In this document: positions 43,204 through 51,281 of the stretch, one piece after another
Numbering within the stretch: position 1 is the stretch's first letter
Layout: the number at the start of each line of letters is the position of its first letter
Source of the DNA: Frigidibacter sp037095735
GTDB lineage: Bacteria; Pseudomonadota; Alphaproteobacteria; Rhodobacterales; Rhodobacteraceae
Direction: 5' to 3'
Length of the DNA: 64,000 nucleotides
Assembly (NCBI RefSeq): GCF_037095735.1
Contig: NZ_JBAWKD010000003.1
Span: forward strand, 558,001-622,000
Made by a program: the position numbers and the translations under genes
The notes under the pieces: generated by a model
The model's database searches: none
What the model was told of the DNA's origin: nothing
Seen by the model: only the letters and a program-made list of their open reading frames with translations

Positions 43204-44454
43204 ATGTCTGCACCCGGAGAGAACCTCCGCATCGATTCCGCGCGGCTGTGGGACAGCCTGATGGAGATGGCGAAGATCGGTCCCGGCGTCGCGGGCGGCA
43301 ACAACCGCCAGACCCTGACCGACGAGGATGCCGCCGGCCGCGCGCTGTTCCAGACGTGGTGCGAGGCCGCGGGCATGACCATGGGCACCGACGCGATGGG
43401 CACGATGTTCGCCACCCGCCCGGGCGAGGACCCGGCGGCGCTGCCGGTCTACATGGGCAGCCATCTGGACACCCAGCCGACGGGCGGCAAGTACGACGGG
43501 GTGCTGGGGGTTCTTGGCGCGCTAGAGGTCGTGCGGACGATGAACGACCTTGGCATCCGCACCCGGCATCCGATCGTGGTGACGAACTGGGCCAACGAGG
43601 AAGGCGCGCGTTTCGCCCCCGCCATGCTGGCCTCGGGCGTCTTCGCGGGCGTGCACACGCTGGACTACGCCTATTCCCGCAAGGATCTGGAGGGCAAGAC
43701 CTTCGGGGCCGAGCTGGAGCGGATCGGCTGGAAGGGCGCGGAAGAGGTCGGCGCGCGGAAGATGCACGCCTATTACGAGCTGCATATCGAGCAGGGCCCG
43801 ATCCTCGAGGCCGAAAAGAAGGACATCGGCGTCGTCACCCATTGCCAGGGGCTGTGGTGGCTGGAGTTCACCCTGACCGGGCGCGCGGCGCACACCGGCT
43901 CGACCCCGATGGACATGCGGGTGAACGCGGGGCTGGCGATGGCGCGGATCCTCGAGCTGGTGCAGCGGGTGGCGATGGATGCGCAGCCGGGCGCGGTGGG
44001 CGGCGTGGGGCAGATGCAGTTCCAGCCCAATTCGCGCAACGTGATCCCCGGCACCGTGGTCTTCACCGTCGACATCCGCTCGCCCGATCAGGACAAGCTC
44101 GACCGGATGCGCGCGCAGGTCGAAGAGGGCGCGGCGGTGATCTGCCGCAACCTCGGCGTCGAGATGGCGGTGGAGCCGGTCGGGCATTTCGACCCGGTCA
44201 CCTTCGACCCCACGCTGGTGGGCAATGTCCGCGCCGCGGCCGAGCGGCTGGGGCTGAGCCACATGGACATCATCTCGGGCGCCGGCCACGACGCCTGCTG
44301 GGCCGCGAAGGCGGCGCCGGCGACGATGATCATGTGCCCCTGCGTCGACGGCATCTCGCACAACGAGGCCGAGGAGATCAGCCCGGAGTGGGCGGCGGCG
44401 GGGACGGACGTGCTGTTCCACGCGGTGATCGAGACGGCGGGTATCGTCGAGTGA
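43204..44454 (+). CDS. Zn-dependent amidohydrolase (beta-ureidopropionase / N-carbamoyl amidase, M20)
   Basis: A 416-residue dinuclear-metal hydrolase of the hydantoinase/carbamoylase family. Metal ligands are seen in MGSHLDTQPTGGKYDG and TNWANEEGARFAP, the bridging and catalytic Glu in YYELHIEQGPILE, and the C-terminal His in DGISHNEAEEI; AGHDACWAAK is also conserved. It would split N-carbamoyl-beta-alanine into beta-alanine, CO2 and ammonia, the last step of reductive pyrimidine breakdown. N-carbamoyl-amino-acid or allantoate hydrolysis are the alternatives; the dihydropyrimidinase next door favours the pyrimidine pathway. The ATG at 43204 follows GGGAGA. Its stop overlaps the LysE gene start. 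Confidence 0.9.
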   Translation: MSAPGENLRIDSARLWDSLMEMAKIGPGVAGGNNRQTLTDEDAAGRALFQTWCEAAGMTMGTDAMGTMFATRPGEDPAALPVYMGSHLDTQPTGGKYDGVLGVLGALEVVRTMNDLGIRTRHPIVVTNWANEEGARFAPAMLASGVFAGVHTLDYAYSRKDLEGKTFGAELERIGWKGAEEVGARKMHAYYELHIEQGPILEAEKKDIGVVTHCQGLWWLEFTLTGRAAHTGSTPMDMRVNAGLAMARILELVQRVAMDAQPGAVGGVGQMQFQPNSRNVIPGTVVFTVDIRSPDQDKLDRMRAQVEEGAAVICRNLGVEMAVEPVGHFDPVTFDPTLVGNVRAAAERLGLSHMDIISGAGHDACWAAKAAPATMIMCPCVDGISHNEAEEISPEWAAAGTDVLFHAVIETAGIVE

Positions 44455-45080
44455 CCCTGCACACGGTCCTGACCTTCGCGCTGATGGCGGCCCTGCTGAT
44501 CGTGACGCCGGGGCCGAACAACCTGCTGATCGCGCGCACCGTGCCGACCTCGGGCCGCGCGGCGGGCTTTGCCAACATCGCGGGCTTCATCACCGCCTTC
44601 GTCCTGCACGGCACGCTGGTGGTCTTCGGCCTGTCGGTGATCCTGCTGGCCTCGGCCACCGCCTTCTTCGTGCTGAAGATGCTGGGCGCGGCCTATCTGG
44701 CCTGGGTCGGGCTGAAAGCGCTGGCCGAGGCGCTGCGCGGCACCCGCCCACAGGCCGTCGCCCCCGCGCGGCGGCGGCGCACGCTGGGGCGCGCCTATGC
44801 CGAGGGGCTGATGACCAACGCCCTGAACCCCAAGGTCTCGATGTTCTACATCGCGGCCCTGCCCCAGTTCCTGCCGCCCGAGGCGATGACGCCCGCAAAT
44901 GTCTACGCGCTGGTCCTGGTGCATTCCGCGCTGAACGCCACCTGGTTCACGCTGCTGATCCTGCTCTTCGCGCGTCTGGGCAGCGCCTTTGCCGGCGGCC
45001 GGTTGACCCGCTGGGTCAAGGGCGCCACCGGCCTCGTCTTCCTGGGCTTCGGCGCCAAGCTCGCCACCCTCAAACCGTGA
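44451..45080 (+). CDS. LysE/RhtB-family amino-acid exporter
   Basis: A 209-residue, six-helix inner-membrane exporter. LIVTPGPNNLLIARTVPTSG near the N-terminus is the LysE/RhtB signature (PGPN), and NALNPKVSMFYIAALPQFL the conserved central motif. It starts with GTG and overlaps the amidohydrolase stop by 4 bp (GTGA), so the two are co-translated. The amidohydrolase product is a beta-amino acid; export of surplus beta-alanine or 3-aminoisobutyrate is the natural inference, but no exporter of this family with that substrate is known to me for certain. Confidence 0.88.
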   Translation: MTLHTVLTFALMAALLIVTPGPNNLLIARTVPTSGRAAGFANIAGFITAFVLHGTLVVFGLSVILLASATAFFVLKMLGAAYLAWVGLKALAEALRGTRPQAVAPARRRRTLGRAYAEGLMTNALNPKVSMFYIAALPQFLPPEAMTPANVYALVLVHSALNATWFTLLILLFARLGSAFAGGRLTRWVKGATGLVFLGFGAKLATLKP

Positions 45081-45100
45081 TCCCGAAGGAGCCTTCGCCC

Positions 45101-46552
45101 ATGAGCACCGTCATCAAGAACGGCACCGTCGTCACCGCAGACCTCACCTACAAGGCCGACGTGCTGATCGAGGCCGGGCAGATCATCGAGATCGGCCGCG
45201 ACCTGAAGGGCGACGAGGTGCTCGACGCCACCGGCTGCTACGTCATGCCCGGCGGGATCGACCCGCACACCCATCTGGAAATGCCCTTCATGGGCACCTA
45301 TTCCGCCGACGATTTCGACTCTGGCACCCGCGCGGCGCTGGCGGGCGGCACCACGATGGTCGTCGACTTCGCCCTGCCCGCCCCTGGTCAGGGCCTGCTC
45401 GACGCGCTGAAGATGTGGGACAACAAGGCCGGCCGCGCGCATTGCGACTACAGCTTCCACATGGCCGTCACCTGGTGGGGCGAGCAGGTCTTCGACGAGA
45501 TGAAGGCCGTGACCGAGCGCGGCATCAACACCTTCAAGCATTTCATGGCCTACAAGGGCAGCCTGATGGTGAACGACGACGAGATGTTCGCCTCGTTCCG
45601 CCGCTGCGCCGAGCTGGGGGCGATCCCGCTGGTGCATGCCGAGAACGGCGACATCGTCGCCGAGATGTCGGCGAAGCTTCTGGCCGAGGGCAACACCGGC
45701 CCCGAGGGTCACGCCTATTCCCGCCCCTCGGTCGTCGAGGGCGAGGCGACGAACCGCGCGATCATGATCGCCGACATGGCGGGCGTGCCACTGTATATCG
45801 TGCATGTCAGCTGCGAGGAGAGCCACGAGGCGATCCGCCGCGCCCGCATGCTGGGCAAGCGGGTCTGGGGCGAGCCGCTGGTCCAGCACCTGACGCTGGA
45901 CGAGGCCGAGTATTTCAACCCCGACTGGGACCATGCCGCCCGCCGGGTGATGTCGCCGCCCTTCCGCAACAAGCTGCATCAGGACAGCCTCTGGGCGGGT
46001 CTGGCGAGCGGGTCGCTGTCCTGCGTCGCGACCGACCACTGCGCCTTCACCACCGCGCAGAAACGCTATGGCGTGGGCGACTTCACCAAGATCCCGAACG
46101 GCACCGGCGGGCTCGAGGACCGGCTGCCTATGCTGTGGACGGCCGGCGTGCGCACCGGGCGGCTGACGATGAACGAGTTCGTCGCCGTGACCTCGACCAA
46201 CATCGCCAAGATCCTGAACGTCTATCCGAAGAAGGGCGCGGTGCTGGTCGGCGCCGATGCCGATCTGGTGGTCTGGGACCCCGAGGCGAAAAAGACGATC
46301 TCGGCCGGCAGCCAGCAGTCGGCGATCGACTACAACGTCTTCGAGGGCAAGGAGGTGACGGGCCTGCCGCGCTTCACCCTGTCGCGCGGGCATGTCGCGG
46401 TGACCGAAGGCAAGATGTCCAGCCGCGAGGGCCACGGCAAGTTCGTCGCCCGCCCGCCGAAGGGCGCGGTCAGCCAGGCGCTCTCGGCCTGGAAACAGGT
46501 CACCGCCCCCCGCCCGGTCGCCCGCGCGGGCATCCCGGCCAGCGGGGTCTGA
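45101..46552 (+). CDS. hydA: Dihydropyrimidinase (D-hydantoinase)
   Basis: A 483-residue amidohydrolase-superfamily enzyme opening 5,6-dihydrouracil or dihydrothymine to N-carbamoyl-beta-amino acids. Metal ligands appear in GGIDPHTHLEMPF, the carboxylated Lys in FKHFMAYKGSLMV, and further His/Asp in PLVHAEN, YIVHVSC and CVATDHCAF. Length is typical. AAGGAG lies 10 nt before the ATG at 45101; the frame is open from a GTG at 45077 that overlaps the LysE stop. It is the third gene of the operon and acts just before the beta-ureidopropionase. Confidence 0.94.
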   Translation: MSTVIKNGTVVTADLTYKADVLIEAGQIIEIGRDLKGDEVLDATGCYVMPGGIDPHTHLEMPFMGTYSADDFDSGTRAALAGGTTMVVDFALPAPGQGLLDALKMWDNKAGRAHCDYSFHMAVTWWGEQVFDEMKAVTERGINTFKHFMAYKGSLMVNDDEMFASFRRCAELGAIPLVHAENGDIVAEMSAKLLAEGNTGPEGHAYSRPSVVEGEATNRAIMIADMAGVPLYIVHVSCEESHEAIRRARMLGKRVWGEPLVQHLTLDEAEYFNPDWDHAARRVMSPPFRNKLHQDSLWAGLASGSLSCVATDHCAFTTAQKRYGVGDFTKIPNGTGGLEDRLPMLWTAGVRTGRLTMNEFVAVTSTNIAKILNVYPKKGAVLVGADADLVVWDPEAKKTISAGSQQSAIDYNVFEGKEVTGLPRFTLSRGHVAVTEGKMSSREGHGKFVARPPKGAVSQALSAWKQVTAPRPVARAGIPASGV

Positions 46553-46567
46553 GCGCGCATGACGCGG

Positions 46568-46963
46568 TCAGGGCACCAGCATCTCAAGCTCGGGCAGCAG
46601 GATGACGCTTTCCTGCTCGTTCGGGTCGGTGCGGGCGATGACCGCCACCGCGGGCTCGGGCCCGGGATTCATCGGCAGATGCGGCATGTCGGCGGGGATG
46701 TAGAGCAATTCGCCCGCCGACACCTCCATCCGGTGCTCGAGCCGCTCGCCCCAGTACATCACCGTGGCGCCCGAGATCGCGTAGATCGCGGTTTCATGCG
46801 TCGCATGCTTGTGGGCCTTGGCGCGCCCGCCGGGCGGGATCGTCAACAGGTGCATGCAAAGCCCCTGCGCCCCCATGCGCTCGCGCGACACGCCCTCGAG
46901 ATAGGTGAAGCCCTGCTTGCCGTCATAGCTCCCCGACGGCCGGATCTTCTGACATGATCGCAT
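46568..46963 (-). CDS. Cupin-domain protein within the pyrimidine region
   Basis: A 131-residue single cupin. Motif 1 is PPGGRAKAHKHATHETAIYAISG with several His that could bind metal, and motif 2 GELLYIPADMPHLPMNPG with a further His. GGGGAGGG precedes the ATG at 46963. It is on the opposite strand to the surrounding operon genes, divergent from the SDR gene and convergent with dihydropyrimidinase. It could be an oxygenase, isomerase or ureidoglycolate-lyase-like enzyme acting on a pathway intermediate; nothing decides which. Confidence 0.8.
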   Translation of the reverse strand: MRSCQKIRPSGSYDGKQGFTYLEGVSRERMGAQGLCMHLLTIPPGGRAKAHKHATHETAIYAISGATVMYWGERLEHRMEVSAGELLYIPADMPHLPMNPGPEPAVAVIARTDPNEQESVILLPELEMLVP

Positions 46964-47054
46964 GGCATAGCCCTCCCCGGCGCTGCTGCACGGGCCCATC
47001 CTGCGCCCGAAGCCGCCGGGGCGGAACAGAAAAGACCGAAGGACGACCACGGAC

Positions 47055-47753
47055 ATGACGAAGGTTGCGCTGATCACCGCCGGGGGTTCCGGCATGGGCG
47101 CGGCCGCGGCGAGACGGCTCGCGGCGGACGGTTACGCGGTGGGGGTGCTGTCCTCCTCGGGCAAGGGCGAGGCGCTGGGGACCGAGCTTGGCGGCTTCGG
47201 CGTCACCGGCTCGAACCTAGATCCGCAGGCGCTGGCGGGGCTGGTCGAGGGCGCGATGAGCCGCTGGGGCCGGATCGATGTGCTGGTCAACTCGGCCGGC
47301 CACGGGCCGAAGGGCCCGGTGCTCGAGCTGACCGACGACGACTGGCATCGCGGCATGGAAACCTACCTGATGAACGTCATCCGCCCGGTGCGGCTGGTGG
47401 TGCCGCAGATGGTGGCGCAGGGCGCGGGCGCGATCGTCAACATCTCGACCGCCTGGGCCTTCGAGCCCTCGGCGATGTTCCCGACCTCGGGCGTGTTCCG
47501 CGCGGGGCTGGCGGCCTTCACCAAGCTGGTGACCGACCGCTATGCGAAGGACGGGGTGAGGATGAACAACATCCTGCCCGGCTGGATCGACTCGCTGCCC
47601 GAGACCGAGGAACGTCGCGCGCAGGTGCCGATGGGCCGCTACGGATCGGAAGACGAGATCGCGGCGACGGTCGCCTTCCTCGTGTCCGAGGGCGCAGGCT
47701 ACATCGCCGGGCAGAACCTGCGCGTCGATGGCGGGCTGATGAGGTCGGTGTGA
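47055..47753 (+). CDS. Short-chain dehydrogenase/reductase-like protein with altered active site
   Basis: A 232-residue Rossmann protein. The cofactor loop ITAGGSGMGAAAARRL and LVNSAGHGPKGPV are conserved, and NISTAWAFEP supplies the Ser strand. The YxxxK catalytic pair is replaced: the corresponding segment reads FPTSGVFRAG, with Phe for Tyr and Gly for Lys. Thus ordinary SDR chemistry is doubtful, unlike the intact cofactor site. It heads a second block of plus-strand genes (SDR, DapA-like, ABC importer) coupled by overlapping codons. ATG at 47055 is preceded by a weak GAAGGA. Confidence 0.85.
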   Translation: MTKVALITAGGSGMGAAAARRLAADGYAVGVLSSSGKGEALGTELGGFGVTGSNLDPQALAGLVEGAMSRWGRIDVLVNSAGHGPKGPVLELTDDDWHRGMETYLMNVIRPVRLVVPQMVAQGAGAIVNISTAWAFEPSAMFPTSGVFRAGLAAFTKLVTDRYAKDGVRMNNILPGWIDSLPETEERRAQVPMGRYGSEDEIAATVAFLVSEGAGYIAGQNLRVDGGLMRSV

Positions 47754-48646
47754 TGTTCCACGGTCTTTCCGCCTTCCCCGTCACCCCCGCGGATGCCGCG
47801 GGCCATGTCATGACCGAGCGGCTGGGCCGGCTGGTTTCGCGCTGCTGCGAAGCCGGCGTGCAGTCGGTGGGCGTGCTGGGCTCGACCGGCAGCTATGTCT
47901 ACCTCTCGGGCCCCGAACGCGCGCGGGCGCTGGCCGCGGCGGTCGAAGCCGCCGGCGCGGTGCCGGTCATCGCCGGCGTCGGCGCCCTGCGCACCACGGA
48001 CGTGCTGGAAAACGCCCGCGCCGCGGAAGCCGCGGGGGCCGCGGGGCTGCTTCTGGCCCCGGTGTCCTACCTGCCGCTGACCGAGGCCGAGGTCGAAACG
48101 CTGGTGCGCGACCTTGCCGGGGCGACCGGGCTGCCGATCTGTGTGTACAACAACCCCGGCACCACGCATTTCACCGTGTCGGACGAGCTGCTGGCGCGGC
48201 TTGCGCAGATCCGGGGCGTGGTCGCCGTGAAGAACCCCGCCCCCGCGGGCGGCGATTTCGCGGGCCATCTCGCCCGGTTGCGCCCCGCCCTGCCCGAAGG
48301 CTTCGCGCTGGGCTATTCCGGCGACATGACCATCGCCGGTGCGCTCGTGGCCGGCTGCGACGCCTGGTACTCGGTGCTGGGCGGCACCTTCCCGGCCATC
48401 TGCGCCGAGATGTGGGCCGCGCGGGCCGAGCCTGAACGCCTGGCCGCGCTCGACCGCCGCCTGGCGCCGGTCTGGGCCGCCTTCCGCAAGCATACGAGCT
48501 TCCGCTGCGTCCATGCCGCGGTCGAGGAGCTGGGGCTTGGCCCCGCGGTGCCGCCGCGGCCGATCCTGCCGCTGGAGGGCGCCGCGCGGGTCGAGGCTCT
48601 GGAGGCCTTCGCCGCCGCCGGGCTGGCAGAGGGCAGCCCCGCATGA
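47753..48646 (+). CDS. DapA/NanA-superfamily aldolase-lyase
   Basis: A 297-residue TIM-barrel protein of the dihydrodipicolinate synthase family. LGSTGSYVYLS corresponds to the pyruvate-carboxylate loop (usually GTTGE), VYNNPGTTHFTV contains the active-site Tyr, and VVAVKNPAP holds the Schiff-base Lys. It probably condenses or splits a 2-oxo acid. It shares one base with the SDR stop (TGATG) and overlaps the ABC ATPase by 4 bp, so it belongs firmly to this operon; its position among pyrimidine-salvage genes is unexplained. Confidence 0.88.
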   Translation: MFHGLSAFPVTPADAAGHVMTERLGRLVSRCCEAGVQSVGVLGSTGSYVYLSGPERARALAAAVEAAGAVPVIAGVGALRTTDVLENARAAEAAGAAGLLLAPVSYLPLTEAEVETLVRDLAGATGLPICVYNNPGTTHFTVSDELLARLAQIRGVVAVKNPAPAGGDFAGHLARLRPALPEGFALGYSGDMTIAGALVAGCDAWYSVLGGTFPAICAEMWAARAEPERLAALDRRLAPVWAAFRKHTSFRCVHAAVEELGLGPAVPPRPILPLEGAARVEALEAFAAAGLAEGSPA

Positions 48647-49422
48647 GCGCGGTGATCGAGGCCAAGCGGCTGGGCCTGACGTTCCACACCGCCGACGGGC
48701 CGGTGCATGCGCTGAAGGACGTGGACCTGACGATCGAACGCGGCGAGTTCGTCAGCTTCATCGGCCCCTCGGGCTGCGGCAAGACCACCTTCCTGCGCTG
48801 CGTGGCGGCGCTCGAGCACCCGACCGAGGGCACGCTGAGCGTCAACGGCCTGAGCGCCGACGAGGCCCGCCGGGCCCGCAGCTATGGCTACGTCTTCCAG
48901 GCCGCGGGGCTTTACCCGTGGCGGACCATCGCCGGAAATGTTCGCTTGCCTCTGGAAATCATGGGGTTCCCAAAGGCGGAACGGGCCGAACGGGTTCGAA
49001 AAGTGTTGGAGCTGGTCGAGCTGTCGGGCTTTGGCGGCAAGTTCCCCTGGCAGCTGTCGGGGGGGATGCAGCAGCGCGCCTCGATCGCGCGGGCGCTGGC
49101 CTTCGACGCGGACATCCTGCTGATGGACGAGCCCTTCGGTGCGCTGGACGAGATCGTCCGCGACCGGCTGAACGAGGAGCTTCTGAAGCTTTGGGCGCGG
49201 ACCGGCAAGACCATCGGCTTCGTCACCCATTCGATCCCCGAGGCGGTGTATCTCTCGACGAAGATCGTGGTGATGTCGCCGCGGCCCGGGCGGATCACCG
49301 ATGTGATCGAAAGCACCCTGCCGCGCGAGCGCCCGCTCGAGATCCGCGACAGCCCGGAGTTCATCGCGATCGCGCACCGGGTGCGCGAGGGGCTGCGGGC
49401 GGGGCATGGCGATGCGGTCTGA
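48643..49422 (+). CDS. ABC transporter ATP-binding protein (NMT1/THI5-type importer)
   Basis: A 259-residue ATPase. Walker A GPSGCGKTTFLR, signature LSGGMQQRASIARAL, Walker B ILLMDEPFGALDE and the H-loop FVTHSIPEAVYLS are all intact. It resembles SsuB/TauB/ThiZ-type subunits of importers for sulfonates and pyrimidine precursors. It is joined to the DapA-like gene by a 4-bp overlap, and followed by the repeat element and two permease genes. Confidence 0.93.
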   Translation: MSAVIEAKRLGLTFHTADGPVHALKDVDLTIERGEFVSFIGPSGCGKTTFLRCVAALEHPTEGTLSVNGLSADEARRARSYGYVFQAAGLYPWRTIAGNVRLPLEIMGFPKAERAERVRKVLELVELSGFGGKFPWQLSGGMQQRASIARALAFDADILLMDEPFGALDEIVRDRLNEELLKLWARTGKTIGFVTHSIPEAVYLSTKIVVMSPRPGRITDVIESTLPRERPLEIRDSPEFIAIAHRVREGLRAGHGDAV

Positions 49423-49445
49423 GCCTGAGGAATGCGGGCCGAAGA

Positions 49446-49500
49446 GAGGGGGGCTGTCTGCCCCCCTCGCCCCCCGAGGATATTTGGACCAGTGCGAAAG
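49446..49500 (+). repeat. Extragenic palindromic repeat, copy 2
   Basis: A 9-bp stem (49446-49454 with 49460-49468, loop TGTCT) is followed by CGCCCCCCGA and the 23-bp tail at 49478-49500, which matches the tail at 5896-5874 in 20 of 23 positions. It fills the gap between the ABC ATPase and first permease gene, and its end supplies the G-rich ribosome site of the permease. Confidence 0.6.
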
Positions 49501-49509
49501 GGGGAAGAC

Positions 49510-50373
49510 ATGCGCCATGTGATCCCCGTTCTGGTCGTCGTGGCGGCGCTCCTGACGGTCTGGTATGCGGGGGCGGTCTGGATGAACAGCGCCTGGACGC
49601 TGGACCAGGCGGCGCGCGAGGGGCGCGAGCTGACCGTCATCGACATCGTCAACGACACGATGATGCAGGAGCGACCGAAGCTGCCGGCACCGCACCAGGT
49701 GGGCACGGAGCTGTGGAAGACCGTGGTCGGGACCCGGGTGAGCTCTAAGCGCAGCCTCGTGTGGCATGGCTGGATCACGCTGTCGGCCACCGCGGTGGGC
49801 TTCGCGATCGGCACCGGCGCCGGGATGGCGCTGGCGGCGGGGATCGTGCATTCGCGGGCGATGGATCTGTCGGTGATGCCCTGGGCCGTCGCCAGCCAGA
49901 CGATCCCGATCCTGGCCATCGCGCCGATGGTGATCGTGGTGCTGGCCTCGGTCGGGGTCACCGGGCTGCTGCCCAAGGCGGTGATCGCGGGCTGGCTGTC
50001 GTTCTTCCCGGTCGTCGTCGGCATGGTGAAGGGGCTGCGCGCCCCCGACCCGATACAGATGGACCAGATGAAAACCTGGAACGCCAGCCGGGCGCAGGTG
50101 TTCTGGAAGCTCAGGCTGCCGGCCTCGATGCCCTATCTCTTCGCCTCGCTGAAAGTCTCGGTCGCGGCGGCGCTGGTGGGCACGATCGTGGGCGAGCTGC
50201 CGGCGGGGGCGACCTCTGGCCTGGGGGCGCGGTTGCTGTCGGGCAGCTATTACGGGCAGACCGTGCAGATCTGGGCCGCGCTCTTTGCCGCGGCGATCCT
50301 GGCCGCGGCGCTGGTCGCCATCGTGGCGCTGATCGAGCGGATCGTGCTGGGCCGGATGGGGATGGCGCGATGA
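49510..50373 (+). CDS. ABC transporter permease (first)
   Basis: A 287-residue membrane protein. One N-terminal helix (VIPVLVVVAALLTVWYAGAVW) precedes a periplasmic stretch of about 60 residues and a five-to-six-helix permease core; the EAA-like cytoplasmic loop is MKTWNASRAQVFWKLRLPASMPYL, located around residues 180-205. Such long first loops occur in the pyrimidine-type importers. The ATG at 49510 overlaps the end of the repeat; its stop overlaps the next permease by 4 bp. Confidence 0.88.
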   Translation: MRHVIPVLVVVAALLTVWYAGAVWMNSAWTLDQAAREGRELTVIDIVNDTMMQERPKLPAPHQVGTELWKTVVGTRVSSKRSLVWHGWITLSATAVGFAIGTGAGMALAAGIVHSRAMDLSVMPWAVASQTIPILAIAPMVIVVLASVGVTGLLPKAVIAGWLSFFPVVVGMVKGLRAPDPIQMDQMKTWNASRAQVFWKLRLPASMPYLFASLKVSVAAALVGTIVGELPAGATSGLGARLLSGSYYGQTVQIWAALFAAAILAAALVAIVALIERIVLGRMGMAR

Positions 50374-51221
50374 TCTGGCTTCTTGCCGCGCTGATCTTCT
50401 GGGCAGGCGCCACCTGGGCCGCGGTGCGGCTGGCGAACGGACCGGCCGCGGCGACGAAGGCCGGGCGGCTGGCGGTCGCGGCGCTGTTCGGCGCGGTGAT
50501 CCTTGTCCTGTGGGAGGGGATCGTGCGCGGGCTGGCCGTCAGCCCGGTGATCCTGCCGCCGCCCTCGGCCATCGCGCTGCGTTTCGCCGGGGCGCTGCCG
50601 ACCCTTTGGGGCGATTTCGTGCAGACGATCCTGAAGGGCGCGCTTTCGGGCTGGGCGATCGGCTGCACGGCCGCGGTGCTGACCGCCATCGCCATCGACC
50701 GTTCGGACTTCCTCAAGCGCGGGCTCCTGCCGGTGGGCAACTTCATGGCCGCCCTTCCCATCGTCGGCATCGCGCCGATCCTGGTGATGTGGTTCGGCTT
50801 CGACTGGCAGTCGAAGGCCGCGGTCGTCGTGGTGATGGTGTTCTTCCCGGTGCTGGTGAACATGGTCGCGGGCCTTGCCGCCACCGACCGCATGCAACGT
50901 GACCTGATGGCCACCTACTCCGCCAGCTACGCGCAGGCGCTGTGGACCCTGCGCCTGCCCGCCGCTTTGCCCTTCCTGTTCAACGGCTTGAAGATCGCCT
51001 CGACGCTGGCGCTGATCGGCGCGATCGTGGCCGAGTTCTTCGGCTCGCCCACCCGCGGCATGGGCTTCCGGATCTCGACCGAGGTCGGGCGGCTGGGTCT
51101 CGACATGGTCTGGGCCGAGATCTGGGTCGCGGCCCTTGCCGGCTCTGGCTTCTACGGACTTCTGGCGCTGGTCGAGCGCCGGCTCACCTTCTGGCATCCC
51201 GCGCAGAGGGCGCGGGGCTAG
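50370..51221 (+). CDS. ABC transporter permease (second)
   Basis: A 283-residue permease with about seven helices. ILPPPSAIALRF and LPIVGIAPILVMWFGF are typical of SsuC/ThiX-like subunits, and ATYSASYAQALWTLRLPAALPFL is the EAA loop. It starts within the stop of the first permease (ATGA), so the importer uses a heterodimeric membrane channel. The binding-protein gene follows after 60 bp. Confidence 0.9.
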   Translation: MIWLLAALIFWAGATWAAVRLANGPAAATKAGRLAVAALFGAVILVLWEGIVRGLAVSPVILPPPSAIALRFAGALPTLWGDFVQTILKGALSGWAIGCTAAVLTAIAIDRSDFLKRGLLPVGNFMAALPIVGIAPILVMWFGFDWQSKAAVVVVMVFFPVLVNMVAGLAATDRMQRDLMATYSASYAQALWTLRLPAALPFLFNGLKIASTLALIGAIVAEFFGSPTRGMGFRISTEVGRLGLDMVWAEIWVAALAGSGFYGLLALVERRLTFWHPAQRARG

Positions 51222-51281
51222 GATCACCCGGGCCGACCGGAGGCACATCCGGCGGCCCTTCCAACGGAGAGGACGACACGG

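Noticed and set aside
51222..51281. A TPP or other riboswitch before the NMT1/THI5-type binding protein
   Set aside because: The 60-bp gap is too short and lacks the conserved CUGAGA/ACCUGA boxes.
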